From NCBI RefSeq assembly GCF_020731415.2, contig NZ_CP088275.1:62001-126000 (forward strand): DNA of 64,000 nt. The letters run 5' to 3'. Shown here in pieces: positions 10,103-19,615 of the stretch (its first letter is position 1; each line of letters begins with the position of its first letter). The DNA comes from Phyllobacterium sp. T1293. Its GTDB lineage: Bacteria > Pseudomonadota > Alphaproteobacteria > Rhizobiales > Rhizobiaceae. Position numbers and translations under genes: made by a program. The notes below the pieces were generated by a model. The model saw only the letters and a list, made by a program, of their open reading frames with translations, ran no database searches and was not told where the DNA came from.

Positions 10103-11023
10103 GATGCACTCACACTTGATCAGATGCGCATGTTCGTTGCTGTCACCGAGACCGGCAGCTTTCGCGCGGCGGCAACTCAGCTGTCACGCGTACAATCTGC
10201 CATCAGCCACTCAATCGCAGGCATGGAAACACAACTCGGCCTTGCGCTGTTTGACCGTTCGGGCCATCGGCCAGTTCTGACATCGGAGGGGCAAGCACTC
10301 CTTGCCGATATCAGAGCGATCCTGTTGAAGGTGGATACGATGCGGGCCCGGGCGCGGGGTTTGGGCGAGGGGCTCGAACTTGGCATATCCATCGCGCTTG
10401 ACCCGCAATTTCCGGTTGAACTTGCGGCGAGTGCCTTGAAAGCGGTGCAGGATGCCTATCCCTCCGTTGGTGTACGGCTGACCATCGCCCCCATGGGAAC
10501 GCCGATTGCAGCCTTGCGCGAGCGCCGATGCACAATGGCCATCATGGCGTTGGACATGCCTGACCCGATGATAGAGTTGGAAGAGCTTGCCTTTCTCTGG
10601 CGCGTTGCCGTTGTCTCGCCGCACCATCCGCTGGCGCTACGTGCTGCACCTGGACCTGCGGTCACTGCGGCGGAGCTTGCCGATCATGTCCAGATTGTTG
10701 GTGAGGACCCCTCGCACCTGACAGAGGGCCGCGATTTTCACGTTCTGTCGCCGCGAACCTGGCGGGTCAGTGACAATGACACCAAGCGGGTTCTTATCCT
10801 GAAAGCCATTGGTTGGGGCAACCTGCCAATCTGGCTGGTTGAAAAGGACTTGAACGAGGGAAAGCTGGTGCGGGTGCCCACGGCCGAGTATGGCCAGAAG
10901 GGCGAAACCATGCTGCGCGCCTATATTGCACACCGTTCCGATGAGCCGTTGGGGCCTGCCTCGCGGCTGTTTCGCAAGGCGCTTATCGAGCAGGTTCAGC
11001 AGGAAAAAATATCCGCGCCCTGA
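10097..11023 (+). CDS. LysR-family transcriptional regulator
   Basis: A 308-residue regulator with an N-terminal winged helix (LDALTLDQMRMFVAVTETGSFRAAATQLSRVQSAISHSIAGME, residues 2-45) and a C-terminal periplasmic-binding-protein-like effector domain. Its gene is divergent from the MFS transporter and its start codon lies inside the palindrome described at 10074-10102, so autorepression and control of the pump are likely. The effector is unknown. Confidence 0.9.
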   Translation: MLDALTLDQMRMFVAVTETGSFRAAATQLSRVQSAISHSIAGMETQLGLALFDRSGHRPVLTSEGQALLADIRAILLKVDTMRARARGLGEGLELGISIALDPQFPVELAASALKAVQDAYPSVGVRLTIAPMGTPIAALRERRCTMAIMALDMPDPMIELEELAFLWRVAVVSPHHPLALRAAPGPAVTAAELADHVQIVGEDPSHLTEGRDFHVLSPRTWRVSDNDTKRVLILKAIGWGNLPIWLVEKDLNEGKLVRVPTAEYGQKGETMLRAYIAHRSDEPLGPASRLFRKALIEQVQQEKISAP

Positions 11024-11269
11024 ATGTCCCGCTTTGCCATTGCTTCTGGAAAACCCACTTTGGGACTCCTCTACGGTTGTACTGCCCTCTGTTCTGCACT
11101 AGGTGCTAACCGCGAACACACGCACTCTCTGGGGGAAATATAATGCTTTGCCCGCGCTGATGCCCAAATTCTGCAGCACCAGCGTGGAAAGCAATAATGG
11201 CCGACAGGCCCAACTGCTCGGGCTGCTTTTGCCTGAGTGGAATTAAGAAAAGAAAAGGAAAGTAACAAA

Positions 11270-11977
11270 ATGCCAGGATTCCGTTTTGCCATTGCGGCTG
11301 TCATGACCGTGTTCATGGCCCTGACAATCTCAGCCTGCTCGGACAGCGAGGCCACCCAGCGCAAGGCATTCATCGATTTTCTGCAGACACGCATTGTCGA
11401 CAAGAAGGGTGTGAGCGTTCCGCAGCTTACGGCAGAAGAAACCAAATCCCTCGGTGCCTATGCTGCTCAGTACAAGGTCATCACTGATTTTCACGCGGCC
11501 ATGAATGAAAAGATCAGCAAGCCGATGGAAGCCCTTACTGCCAAGGGCGCAATTACGTCGATTAACGATGCCATGAATCGCAAGGAAGACATCAAGGCCG
11601 CCTTTGCTGGCCTGAGTGCCCTGCGCACCGCCATGGATGAAGAGCAGGCCACTGCGGACAAGGCTCATGCGGCATTGAAGCAGCCGGAGGACCTCAAGCC
11701 CGTTTTTGACAAGGCCTATGACAAGACCGTCAGCAATCTCGCCAACACCTATAAGGAGATCTTTCCCGCCACGAGCGAGACCTTTGACATTCTCCTGAAA
11801 GTTGTTGATTTCGTTGACCAGCATAAGGACAAGATCACGATTTCGGGCTCAATGTTTGAGGTGTCCGATCCCACTGTTCAAGCGCAACTGAACACGCTGC
11901 TTGAACAGGTCAATGCCAAGGGACAGGCCATGTCTGAAGCGCAGAGGAAAATGCGCGCAGCAATTTACGGCAATTAA
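11270..11977 (+). CDS. DUF3053-type lipoprotein
   Basis: A 235-residue exported lipoprotein. The ATG at 11270 is chosen because AGGAAAG lies 8 bases upstream; an earlier in-frame start at 11237 has none. The signal peptide ends in a lipobox ISAC with Cys23 as the lipidated residue, followed by SDS, which allows outer-membrane sorting. The rest is helical and charged with a DUF3053/YiaF-like pattern (QRKAFIDFLQTRI near the start). Function is unknown. The last 4 bases overlap the convergent DSD-like gene. Confidence 0.8.
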   Translation: MPGFRFAIAAVMTVFMALTISACSDSEATQRKAFIDFLQTRIVDKKGVSVPQLTAEETKSLGAYAAQYKVITDFHAAMNEKISKPMEALTAKGAITSINDAMNRKEDIKAAFAGLSALRTAMDEEQATADKAHAALKQPEDLKPVFDKAYDKTVSNLANTYKEIFPATSETFDILLKVVDFVDQHKDKITISGSMFEVSDPTVQAQLNTLLEQVNAKGQAMSEAQRKMRAAIYGN

Positions 11978-13032
11978 TCGACCCGGCCACGCGCGGCGAC
12001 GGGGGCAATTTCCACAACCTCGTCGCCTGAAATCAGTACAACGCTGTCAAACAGGTTTGACACCACGCAGGCATGATTGGGGATAATCCGCACCCGGTCC
12101 CCAATCTCAGGCTTGGATTTGCAACCCGACACATCGATTGTCCCATGTTCCTCGCTCAGCGATGTAATCACCGCTTCCGGGAACTCCACGATCCGGCCAA
12201 AACCTTCCATTCCAAATGTATCGCTCGACAGCGACTTTGATCCCGCGTCGATAATCACACGATTTTCCGTCGGGCGGCTGACAACGGTTGCAAGGACAGT
12301 CAAAGCACAATCGTCCCAGGTGCCCGCATTCTTTGCCACCTGAAACCGATCCATATAGATATAGGTGCCGGGCCGATGTTCCGTGGCAGTTGTCACCTCA
12401 TGGGCATGCCACATATCGGGTGAGCCGCCATTGGAGATAATGCCGGGATTGAGACCCGCATCAATGGCCTTCTGCTTTGCTGATCCCAGCCAAGCCTCAT
12501 TCTCTGCAACAGCGCCCGCTTTCGGATAGGTCATGAAACCCGCAAAGGTAAGACCGCTGGCGGCATCAATTGTCTTTGCCAATGCCACGGCCTCATCGGG
12601 CGTTTGCACACCGCAGCGGCCCATGCCCGTATCGCATTCAACGAGAACTTCGAGCGGTTTTGCCGAATTGGCGAACGCAGCGGAAAGACCACTTACCGTT
12701 GCTGCACTGTCGGCTGTCACAGCTATCTTGATACGGTGATGCAGCGCCACAAGCCGGTCGAGCTTGGCTTTGCCGATAATATTATAGGGAATAAAGATAT
12801 CGGTGAGACCCGCATCAGCCATGACCTCGACTTCACCGAGTTTCTGACAGGTGATCCCAACAGCACCGAGTTCCACCTGACGCTTGGCAAAACGGGGCAG
12901 TTTATGTGTCTTGATATGTGGACGCACGGCCAACCCATGCTTGTCCGCATAGGTCTGGAAGCGCTGCAGATTGGCATCTGCCCTGTTCACATCGATAAGG
13001 ACGGCAGGTGTATCAAGTTCGGACAGTTTCAA
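11974..13032 (-). CDS. PLP-dependent D-serine dehydratase / D-threonine aldolase-like enzyme
   Basis: A 352-residue fold-type III PLP enzyme: an alanine-racemase-like barrel (residues ~1-240) and a C-terminal domain. The PLP lysine is K41 in RPHIKTHK. The C-terminal PNHAC motif gives an HxC pair; as I recall the family, HxC is the zinc pair of D-serine dehydratases, while D-threonine aldolases more often show HxD. That points to a beta-hydroxy-D-amino-acid dehydratase, but aldolase activity cannot be excluded. It is last in a minus-strand row with an RpiR regulator, a MalK-type ATPase and an SDR. A RidA protein is encoded in the divergent arm, consistent with an enamine-forming dehydratase. 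Confidence 0.85.
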   Translation of the reverse strand: MKLSELDTPAVLIDVNRADANLQRFQTYADKHGLAVRPHIKTHKLPRFAKRQVELGAVGITCQKLGEVEVMADAGLTDIFIPYNIIGKAKLDRLVALHHRIKIAVTADSAATVSGLSAAFANSAKPLEVLVECDTGMGRCGVQTPDEAVALAKTIDAASGLTFAGFMTYPKAGAVAENEAWLGSAKQKAIDAGLNPGIISNGGSPDMWHAHEVTTATEHRPGTYIYMDRFQVAKNAGTWDDCALTVLATVVSRPTENRVIIDAGSKSLSSDTFGMEGFGRIVEFPEAVITSLSEEHGTIDVSGCKSKPEIGDRVRIIPNHACVVSNLFDSVVLISGDEVVEIAPVAARGRVD

Positions 13033-13035
13033 TTC

Positions 13036-13917
13036 TCAATCTCCAAGCGGAAGGTTCGGCGCATCGCTTTTTTGCATGCCCTGAAGGTTCTTGATCCGGC
13101 GCATACGTTCCACCGCCGGCGCGCCAATCTTCTCCGCCACGCTCATGGCAAGCATATCGGTAAGGGCAAGCAGCGCGTAGCGGGCAGGCGAGGGCCGATA
13201 GATATTCGTGCCCTCTTCAATGTGAAAGGGCAAGACCAGCTGCGCCGCCGCAGCCAGCGAGGAATTCGCCGCTGTAAAGGCAATCGTTTTGGCGCCATAG
13301 CGTCCAGCAATGGTCACGGCATCAATGACCGGTTTCACTTCGCCGGAAAGCGAATAGGCAACAATAACCGTATCCTTGTTGCTGGTGGCGGCCGTCATCT
13401 GCTGCATCTCACCGTCAATATGTGATGACGCCAGAAGCCCAAGCCGGAACAACCGGTTTTCAAGTTCTGTTGCCGCCATTGAGGATGCACCGCCTGATCC
13501 ATAGGCGCGAACCATGCCAGCGCCGGCAACGATTGCGGCTGCTCGGTCAAGATCGGCACGATTGATCAGGCCCGTTACCGTCTCGATTGCGTTCATAGCG
13601 CTGCTTGCAATGATGGAAGGCACACCATTACCGGTAGAACTATCGGCGGGATTGACGGAAATGAACCGCCCGGCGATCGCCAGCGATTGCGCCAACCCGA
13701 CCTTGAAGTCTCGGGTGCCTTCAAAGCCAAGCATGCGGCAGAAGCGGGTAATCGTCGGCTCGCTTACCCCCGCTTTTTCCGCCAGCCGCTCTATCGAAGC
13801 GTGCGTGGCAAAATCCGCATCGGCCAGAACGGCAGCCGCCACTCTTTGATCGGATCGCTGACCGTTTTCAGCGATCTCCCGCAACCGCGCAACGATGTCG
13901 AAATGCGGCGAGGCCAT
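13036..13917 (-). CDS. RpiR-family (MurR/SIS) transcriptional regulator
   Basis: A 293-residue regulator. Residues ~1-80 are the RpiR helix-turn-helix domain (ATHASIERLAEKAGVSEPTITRFCRMLGFEGTRDFK). Residues ~130-260 form a SIS domain (AYGSGGASSMAATELENRL, VIAYSLSGEVKPVIDA) that senses phosphorylated sugars or related ligands. Three bases separate it from the DSD-like gene, and 5 from the upstream ATPase gene, so it is in the same operon. A near-perfect palindrome at 15927-15943 in the divergent control region is a candidate target. Confidence 0.9.
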   Translation of the reverse strand: MASPHFDIVARLREIAENGQRSDQRVAAAVLADADFATHASIERLAEKAGVSEPTITRFCRMLGFEGTRDFKVGLAQSLAIAGRFISVNPADSSTGNGVPSIIASSAMNAIETVTGLINRADLDRAAAIVAGAGMVRAYGSGGASSMAATELENRLFRLGLLASSHIDGEMQQMTAATSNKDTVIVAYSLSGEVKPVIDAVTIAGRYGAKTIAFTAANSSLAAAAQLVLPFHIEEGTNIYRPSPARYALLALTDMLAMSVAEKIGAPAVERMRRIKNLQGMQKSDAPNLPLGD

Positions 13918-13922
13918 GTGCT

Positions 13923-14990
13923 CTAAATCCGGTTTCCGGTTTTCCCGTCAAAGACATGAACTTTATCAGGATTGACTGTCAGCATCATCTGGCTACCCGG
14001 TTCAGGCGCGACACGATCACGGAAGACCGCACGAACGCCAACCCCGGCAATCGTGCCAAAGAGGTGTGTTTCCGAACCGGTGGGCTCCACCACCGCCACT
14101 TTATAGGGGAAACCCTGACCGCTTGCCGCAAGGCGGTAATGCTCTGGACGGATGCCCAGTTCGACCGGTTGTCCTGAAGCGGCAGTTGTATCTCCAACCG
14201 GAATGATAAAGCCGTCGGCGGTACGCATACGCGCTACGCCATCGCCGCGCTCCAATGTACCCGGAATGAAGCTCATGGCGGGCGAACCGAGGAATCCGGC
14301 AACAAATTTATTGGCAGGCCGGTCATAGAGTTCCAGCGGCGAACCAATCTGTTCGATGCGGCCACCGTTCATGACGACGATCCGGTCAGCCATGGTCATG
14401 GCTTCAATCTGGTCATGGGTGACATAGACAATGGTGGTTTTAAGCTGCTGGTGCAGCGCCTTGATTTCCGTGCGCATCTGCACCCGCAGTTTGGCGTCAA
14501 GATTGGAAAGCGGCTCGTCGAAAAGGAAGAGGTCCGGCTCACGCACAATCGTCCGTCCCATGGCAACGCGCTGGCGCTGACCACCGGAAAGCTGACGGGG
14601 CAGGCGGTCAAGGTAATCGTGCAGGTTGAGCGTTTCCGCTGCCTTGTTCACCTTCGCATCAATCACATCGCCCGCCTCCCGGCGGATTTTCGGACCAAAA
14701 CCGATGTTCTTGCGCGTGGTCATATGCGGGAACAGGGCATAGCTCTGGAAAACCATGGAAATATTGCGCTGCTGCGGCGCTAGGCCATTAGTCAGGCGAT
14801 TACCAATCCATAGTTCACCGGATGAAATATCGTCGAGACCAGCAATCATTCGCAGCAGCGTAGACTTGCCGCAGCCCGAGGGGCCGATAAGCACGAGAAA
14901 CTCGCCATCGTGTACGTCAAGATCGATGCCGTGCAGGACACTCATGGCACCGTAGGATTTAACAAGCTGTTTGATCTGCAATCCGGCCAT
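13923..14990 (-). CDS. ABC transporter ATP-binding protein, MalK/UgpC type
   Basis: A 355-residue importer ATPase of the carbohydrate uptake-1 class. Walker A (GPSGCGKSTLLRMIAGLD), Q-loop, signature [19 protein letters not shown], Walker B (LFLFDEPLSNLDAKLR) and H-loop (VTHDQIEAMTMADR) are followed by a C-terminal TOBE/MalK-like regulatory domain. The ATG at 14990 is preferred because AGGGA lies 10 bases before it; a TTG six codons earlier has no site. It should energise the divergent binding protein and two permeases, which lack their own ATPase. It follows the SDR gene with a one-base gap. Confidence 0.93.
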   Translation of the reverse strand: MAGLQIKQLVKSYGAMSVLHGIDLDVHDGEFLVLIGPSGCGKSTLLRMIAGLDDISSGELWIGNRLTNGLAPQQRNISMVFQSYALFPHMTTRKNIGFGPKIRREAGDVIDAKVNKAAETLNLHDYLDRLPRQLSGGQRQRVAMGRTIVREPDLFLFDEPLSNLDAKLRVQMRTEIKALHQQLKTTIVYVTHDQIEAMTMADRIVVMNGGRIEQIGSPLELYDRPANKFVAGFLGSPAMSFIPGTLERGDGVARMRTADGFIIPVGDTTAASGQPVELGIRPEHYRLAASGQGFPYKVAVVEPTGSETHLFGTIAGVGVRAVFRDRVAPEPGSQMMLTVNPDKVHVFDGKTGNRI

Positions 14991-14991
14991 A

Positions 14992-15804
14992 TCAGTTTTT
15001 CCCTGCAAGAACTTCGTTGATGAAACGCAGATTGCCCGCTGTCAATCCGGCATCCACGGCGAGCGCTGTACCCGTTATGCCCGATGCCGCCGAAGAGGCC
15101 AGAAAAAGCGTGGCATTCGCCACTTCTTCCGGTGTTACCATCCGCCCGAGCGGATAGTGCGGCAGGACCTTTGCCAGAAGCTCGGGATGGCCGGTAAGAC
15201 GGTGATCCCATGCGGGTGTGCGTACTGAACCGGGGCAGACCGCATTGGCACGGATGCCGTAGGCACCGCGTTCGACTGCCAGCGCCTTCACATAGGAAAT
15301 CAGCCCGGCCTTGGCCGCTGAATAGGCAGGATTGCCAAAATGCGAGAGGGCATTCACCGATGAGATAAACACGATATTGCCGCCACCGCGTTTCGCCATG
15401 GCCTCGACAATGGGGGTGGTTACATGGAATGCGCCATTCAGGTTGATCGCAATTTCGCGATCCCAGACATCGCCGTCCACCTGATCCAGTGTTTCACCGC
15501 GGGTAAATCCGGCATTGTTGATCAACACATCCGGCGCACCATTTGCCCCGATGAAATCGCCAATGACCTTTTCTGTTCCTGCGCGGTCTGTCAGCTCAAA
15601 AACCAGCCGGTGAGCGAGCGGCAACGTTTCAAGGGCTTCAATGGTCTGGTCCGCACCGGAAACAATCGCTCCGGCTGCATCAAAGGCTGATATCAGCGCC
15701 TGACCAATGCCACCGCCAGCGCCGGTGATCAGTACCTGCTTGCCCTTGAGGCCATAGAAATCATGCAAATGAGGTGAGGTCATCGTCCGTTCGTCTGTTC
15801 CCAT
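14992..15804 (-). CDS. SDR-family oxidoreductase
   Basis: A 270-residue short-chain dehydrogenase. The NAD(P)-binding motif (ITGAGGGIGQAL) is near residue 24, NNAG is central, and the catalytic YSAAK is near residue 167. The C-terminal ITGTALAVDAG stretch is typical of classical SDRs. It is the first gene of the minus-strand arm and presumably oxidises or reduces the imported compound or an intermediate. An ATG at 15783 is an alternative start; neither has a strong ribosome binding site. The exact substrate cannot be assigned. Confidence 0.9.
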   Translation of the reverse strand: MGTDERTMTSPHLHDFYGLKGKQVLITGAGGGIGQALISAFDAAGAIVSGADQTIEALETLPLAHRLVFELTDRAGTEKVIGDFIGANGAPDVLINNAGFTRGETLDQVDGDVWDREIAINLNGAFHVTTPIVEAMAKRGGGNIVFISSVNALSHFGNPAYSAAKAGLISYVKALAVERGAYGIRANAVCPGSVRTPAWDHRLTGHPELLAKVLPHYPLGRMVTPEEVANATLFLASSAASGITGTALAVDAGLTAGNLRFINEVLAGKN

Positions 15805-15926
15805 ATTATTGGCCCGCTTTCACGGGCGATTTTTTGCGGATTCTGCCCGCTTGTCATCAAGCTAACGGCCAGATATGAAAAAAAGCAACATAAAAATACA
15901 CGAAACAAACCTAAAAATTCGCTTGC

Positions 15927-15943
15927 ATGAAATTAAATTACAT
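15927..15943. promoter_or_regulatory. Candidate RpiR operator
   Basis: An ATGAAATT half-site, one centre base and an AATTACAT half-site form a 17-base palindrome with one mismatch. RpiR regulators commonly bind AT-rich palindromes with TGAAA/TTTCA ends. It lies between the divergent SDR and binding-protein genes. The surrounding 15805-16065 contains no gene and is AT-rich, as expected for a shared control region. Confidence 0.45.
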
Positions 15944-16065
15944 TTGAAGATAGATGGGCTGGTTGGAGAGGACCGTCTTTTCGGGAAGCGCAGCGACGCA
16001 TTCGCTATAGATGGTTCATGACAAAACAAACACCGCCGAACGCGGTGATAACAAGGGGAATGACA

Positions 16066-17295
16066 ATGACATTCAGACAGAAACTTGGCCTTCTTGCCGG
16101 AGCAAGCATCGTTGCTTTCAGCAGCAGCGCCTTTGCCGACAGCACCGTGCGCGTGACCATCGCCGAATACAGCAAGGGCACAGGACCCTATTTCCAGGAA
16201 GCTGCCAAGGCATTTGAAGCGGCTAATCCTGACGTCAAAATCCAGATTGAAGTTGTGCCGTGGGACAGCCTGCAGCAGAAGCTGACCACCGATATCTCAG
16301 CCGGTGCCAATGCCGATCTTTCCATCATCGGTACACGCTGGCTGCTCGACTATGTGTCCGAGGGCATCGTTGCGCCGCTTGATGAGCACATCAAGCCCGA
16401 GTTCAAGGCCCGCTTTATCGATACGTTCCTTACGCCATCGGTGATGAACGGCAAAGTCTACGGCCTGCCAATCGCCGCCTCGGCCCGCGCCATGTATTAC
16501 AACAAGGATATTTTCGCCAAGGCTGGCATCAGCGCACCACCAGCAACATGGGCTGATTTCAAGACCGATGCGGAAAAGATCAAGAAGCTTGGCGGTGAGA
16601 CCTATGGTTTCGGCCTGCAGGGCAAGGAAATCGAGACCGACGTCTATTTCTATTACGGCATGTGGTCGAATGGCGGCGAGATCGTCAAGGATGGCAAATC
16701 CGGACTTGATTCCAAGGCAGCCATTGAAACGGCCAAGCTTTACAAGAGCTTTATCGATGGCGGCCTGACCCAGCCGGGCGTCACCTCCTATTCGCGTGAA
16801 GACGTGCAGAACCTGTTCAAACAGGGCAAGGTGGCAACCGTCATCACGGCTCCGTTCCTGTCGGGTCAGATCAAGACGGAAGCGCCGAAGCTAAATTATG
16901 GCGTTGCGCCAATTCCAGCAGGCCCAAGCGGCGACAAGGGTACCTATGGTGTGACCGATTCCATCGTCCTGTTCGAAAACTCCAAGAACAAGGAAGCCGC
17001 GTGGAAATTCCTTGATTTCATTTTCACCGCCGAACAGCGCACCAAGTTCGACAAGATCGAGGGCTTCCTGCCGGTTAATGCGGAAGAAGCCAAAGACCCT
17101 TACTTTGCCGATAATGCCGATCTGAAAGTGTTCACATCGCTTCTGCCCAATGCCCGCTTTGCTCCGGTTATTCCGGGCTGGGAGGATATTGCCAAGACAA
17201 CCTCCAATGCCGTGCAGAAGATTTATCTCGGACAGGGTGAAGCTGAAGCCACGTTGAAAGAGGCTGCGGCCAAGATCAACGCAACGCTGAAATAA
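16066..17295 (+). CDS. Sugar-type ABC transporter substrate-binding protein
   Basis: A 409-residue periplasmic solute-binding protein of the family-1 (MalE-like) type. The ATG at 16066 follows AAGGGGA at 7 bases; upstream in-frame starts at 16018 and 16060 are less likely. The signal peptide ends SSAFA-D at about residue 24. Motifs such as GLPIAASARAMYYNKDIFAKAG and PATWADFKTDAEKIKKL are typical. It begins the plus-strand arm and defines what the system imports, but ligand class cannot be read from sequence. A palindromic repeat follows before the permease. Confidence 0.92.
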   Translation: MTFRQKLGLLAGASIVAFSSSAFADSTVRVTIAEYSKGTGPYFQEAAKAFEAANPDVKIQIEVVPWDSLQQKLTTDISAGANADLSIIGTRWLLDYVSEGIVAPLDEHIKPEFKARFIDTFLTPSVMNGKVYGLPIAASARAMYYNKDIFAKAGISAPPATWADFKTDAEKIKKLGGETYGFGLQGKEIETDVYFYYGMWSNGGEIVKDGKSGLDSKAAIETAKLYKSFIDGGLTQPGVTSYSREDVQNLFKQGKVATVITAPFLSGQIKTEAPKLNYGVAPIPAGPSGDKGTYGVTDSIVLFENSKNKEAAWKFLDFIFTAEQRTKFDKIEGFLPVNAEEAKDPYFADNADLKVFTSLLPNARFAPVIPGWEDIAKTTSNAVQKIYLGQGEAEATLKEAAAKINATLK

Positions 17296-17348
17296 TGTGA
17301 GATGGCGCGAGGGGGGTGTTGTTTCACCCCCACCGTCGCTTCGCTCCG

Positions 17349-17420
17349 ACCCTCCCGATAAGGGGAGGGTGAAGACAATCACCGAGTTTGCCGCGACCTT
17401 ACCTCCCCTCTGTGGGGAGG
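17349..17420. repeat. Paired GC-rich palindromes between binding protein and permease
   Basis: Two hairpins lie in the 197-base gap after the binding-protein gene: 17349-17356 with 17363-17370, and 17402-17408 with 17414-17420. Sequence outside them (from about 17326, and to about 17442) is also roughly complementary, so the block can fold as one long imperfect palindrome. There is no T-run. It looks like an intergenic repeat that can stabilise the upstream mRNA and reduce permease expression. Confidence 0.7.
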
Positions 17421-17492
17421 ATCGGGGCGAAGCGATGGGGTGAGGGTCTTCACGGATCACACCAGGAAACCCGATCGAAGGAACGCACGCTT

Positions 17493-18362
17493 ATGCAACG
17501 GGCAACGGCCCCCTATTTTCTGATCCTGCCGAGCTTTCTTCTGGCAGCCGCCATTATCCTCTGGCCGCTGAAAGAGATTGTTTCGCTCTCACTGCATGAT
17601 GTGAACCGTTTCGGCATCCTTCGTGATTTCGTCGGACTGGAGCATTTCCGTGTTCTTTTTGCTGACCCTGATTTTATCGCTGCCACATGGCGCACGCTGA
17701 TCTGGACCGCCTGTGTTGTGCTTGGTACGCTCATTGTATCGGTACCCATTGCACTGATCCTCAATGAGGATTTCTACGGTCGCGGCATTGCCCGCATCCT
17801 GATTATGCTACCTTGGGCGATCTCATTGACGATGACCGCTGTCGTCTGGCGCTGGGCCCTGAACGGTGAAAGCGGCATGCTGAATTCAGCGCTGCGCGAT
17901 CTTGGTGTCATCGGCAGCAATATCCAGTGGCTGGCCGAAGCTTCCACCGCTTTTCCAATGCAGATCCTCATCGGCATTCTCGTCTCGGTCCCGTTTACTG
18001 TCACCATCTTTCTGGGCGGTCTTTCATCGGTTCCCGAAGACCTTTACGAGGCCGCCGCCACCGAAGGGGCAGGGCGCTGGGACCAGTTTCGTCTGATTAC
18101 GCTGCCGCTGCTGCGTCCATTCATCAACATCGCTTTTGTTTTGAACACCATCTATGTCTTCAATTCCTTCCCGATCATCTGGGTAACCACACAGGGCGGC
18201 CCTGCCAATTCGACCCATATTCTGGTCACCTACCTCTACGAGCTTGGTTTCCGCCTTGGCCGGCTTGGCGATGCCGCGGCCATCTCATTGATCATGTTCG
18301 CGATCCTTCTCGTCTTCACCCTGATCTATGTGCGGCTTGCCATGCGCGAGGAGAAGGCATGA
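17493..18362 (+). CDS. Sugar-type ABC transporter permease 1
   Basis: A 289-residue inner-membrane permease (MalF-like, binding-protein-dependent transport family) with six spans. The EAA motif is [28 protein letters not shown] near residue 185. The ATG at 17493 has GAAGGAA upstream at about 9 bases; the longer ORF from 17388 runs through the repeat and is not credible. It overlaps the next permease by 4 bases. Confidence 0.92.
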   Translation: MQRATAPYFLILPSFLLAAAIILWPLKEIVSLSLHDVNRFGILRDFVGLEHFRVLFADPDFIAATWRTLIWTACVVLGTLIVSVPIALILNEDFYGRGIARILIMLPWAISLTMTAVVWRWALNGESGMLNSALRDLGVIGSNIQWLAEASTAFPMQILIGILVSVPFTVTIFLGGLSSVPEDLYEAAATEGAGRWDQFRLITLPLLRPFINIAFVLNTIYVFNSFPIIWVTTQGGPANSTHILVTYLYELGFRLGRLGDAAAISLIMFAILLVFTLIYVRLAMREEKA

Positions 18363-19186
18363 TGAACAAGAAACTCAAGCGCTCACTGCTTTTCTGGCTG
18401 TGCCTCTCGCCCATCATTGTGGTGATCCTGTTCCCCTATGCGGTCATGACCATTACCTCGCTCAAATCAGCAACAGAGGTGTTGAATCCAACCTGGTGGC
18501 CGGAAGAGCTGCACTGGCAGAATTTTTCGGAGATGTGGCAAACATCGGGCGTTGGTTCGGCTCTCGCCAACTCGCTCTATGTCTCCACGCTTTCAACGGC
18601 CCTGACGATCATCGTTTCCATTCCAGCCGCCTATGCGCTCAGCCGCTACGAATTTGCGGGCCGCAATGCCTACCGGCAATTTCTGCTTGTCTCGCAGATG
18701 CTCTCGCCGATCGTTTTGGTCATCGGCCTGTTCCGGCTGGTTGCCAATGCCGGGATGATCGACAATCTGAATGTGCTCGTCATCATATATACGGGCTTCA
18801 ACATCGCCTTCTGCGTGTGGATGCTGCAGAGCTATTTTTCCACCATCCCGCGTGATCTTGAGGAAGCCGCATGGATGGAAGGTGCCAATCGCTGGCGCAC
18901 CCTGCGCAGCGTCTTCCTGCCGCTTGCCGTCCCGGCAATGGTCGTTACTGCCATCTTCACCTTCATCAATGCGTGGAACGAGTTCGTCATCGCACTCACC
19001 ATGCTGCGCAAGGAAGAGAACTATACGCTGCCCATCCGCGTGCTCTCGCTCGTTGCCGGGCGTTACACTGTTGATTGGCACTACGTCATGGCTGCGGCAT
19101 TTGTAGCATCGGTTCCGGTGGCCATTCTCTTTGCCTGGTTGCAGCGCTATCTGGTGCGCGGTCTTTCCATTGGCGCCGTCAAATAA
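18359..19186 (+). CDS. Sugar-type ABC transporter permease 2
   Basis: A 275-residue permease (MalG-like) with six spans. The EAA loop is [30 protein letters not shown] near residue 165. It starts at ATG 18359, overlapping the first permease's stop (ATGA). It completes the importer with the binding protein, the first permease and the MalK-type ATPase encoded on the other arm. Confidence 0.92.
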   Translation: MMNKKLKRSLLFWLCLSPIIVVILFPYAVMTITSLKSATEVLNPTWWPEELHWQNFSEMWQTSGVGSALANSLYVSTLSTALTIIVSIPAAYALSRYEFAGRNAYRQFLLVSQMLSPIVLVIGLFRLVANAGMIDNLNVLVIIYTGFNIAFCVWMLQSYFSTIPRDLEEAAWMEGANRWRTLRSVFLPLAVPAMVVTAIFTFINAWNEFVIALTMLRKEENYTLPIRVLSLVAGRYTVDWHYVMAAAFVASVPVAILFAWLQRYLVRGLSIGAVK

Positions 19187-19208
19187 TCAAATACAGGACG
19201 TGAATATC

Positions 19209-19574
19209 ATGACAAAACAACATTTCGGATCATCGCATGTGCCGCTGTCACCAGCCGTTCGCGCCGGGGATTTCATCTACATTTCCGGTCAGGTTCCTGT
19301 TGGAGCCGATGGCACTGTCATCATTGGCGGTATTGAAGCCCAGACCAAACAGGTGATGGAAAATATCAAGGCAGCGCTGGCATTGGCGGGTGCGGAACTT
19401 TCCGACGTGGTGAAGACCTTCGTCATTCTGGAAGACGCGCGTGAATTCGCAGCATTCAACAAAACCTATGCCACCTATTTCACTGCAAACCCGCCAGCAC
19501 GCACAACCATTGAATCGCGCCTGATGATCGACATCAAGATCGAGATCGAAGCCATCGCCTATAAGCCGCTGTGA
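19209..19574 (+). CDS. ridA: RidA/YjgF-family enamine/imine deaminase
   Basis: A 121-residue RidA protein. It has the family core FIYISGQVP, the conserved arginine in PPARTTIESRL that binds the carboxylate of the enamine, and the terminal IKIEIEAIAY. RidA proteins hydrolyse reactive enamines such as 2-aminoacrylate. The ATG at 19209 follows the second permease stop by 22 bases, so it is in the same operon. Its place beside a D-serine-dehydratase-like gene suggests it clears that enzyme's product. Confidence 0.92.
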   Translation: MTKQHFGSSHVPLSPAVRAGDFIYISGQVPVGADGTVIIGGIEAQTKQVMENIKAALALAGAELSDVVKTFVILEDAREFAAFNKTYATYFTANPPARTTIESRLMIDIKIEIEAIAYKPL

Positions 19575-19615
19575 ATGTGAAGCGTGGTCCTAAGGGGGCA
19601 CTTTGCAATAACACG

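Noticed and set aside
12604..13425. 273-codon plus-strand frame opposite the DSD-like and RpiR genes
   Set aside because: It is antisense to two clear genes and spans their junction; no domain.
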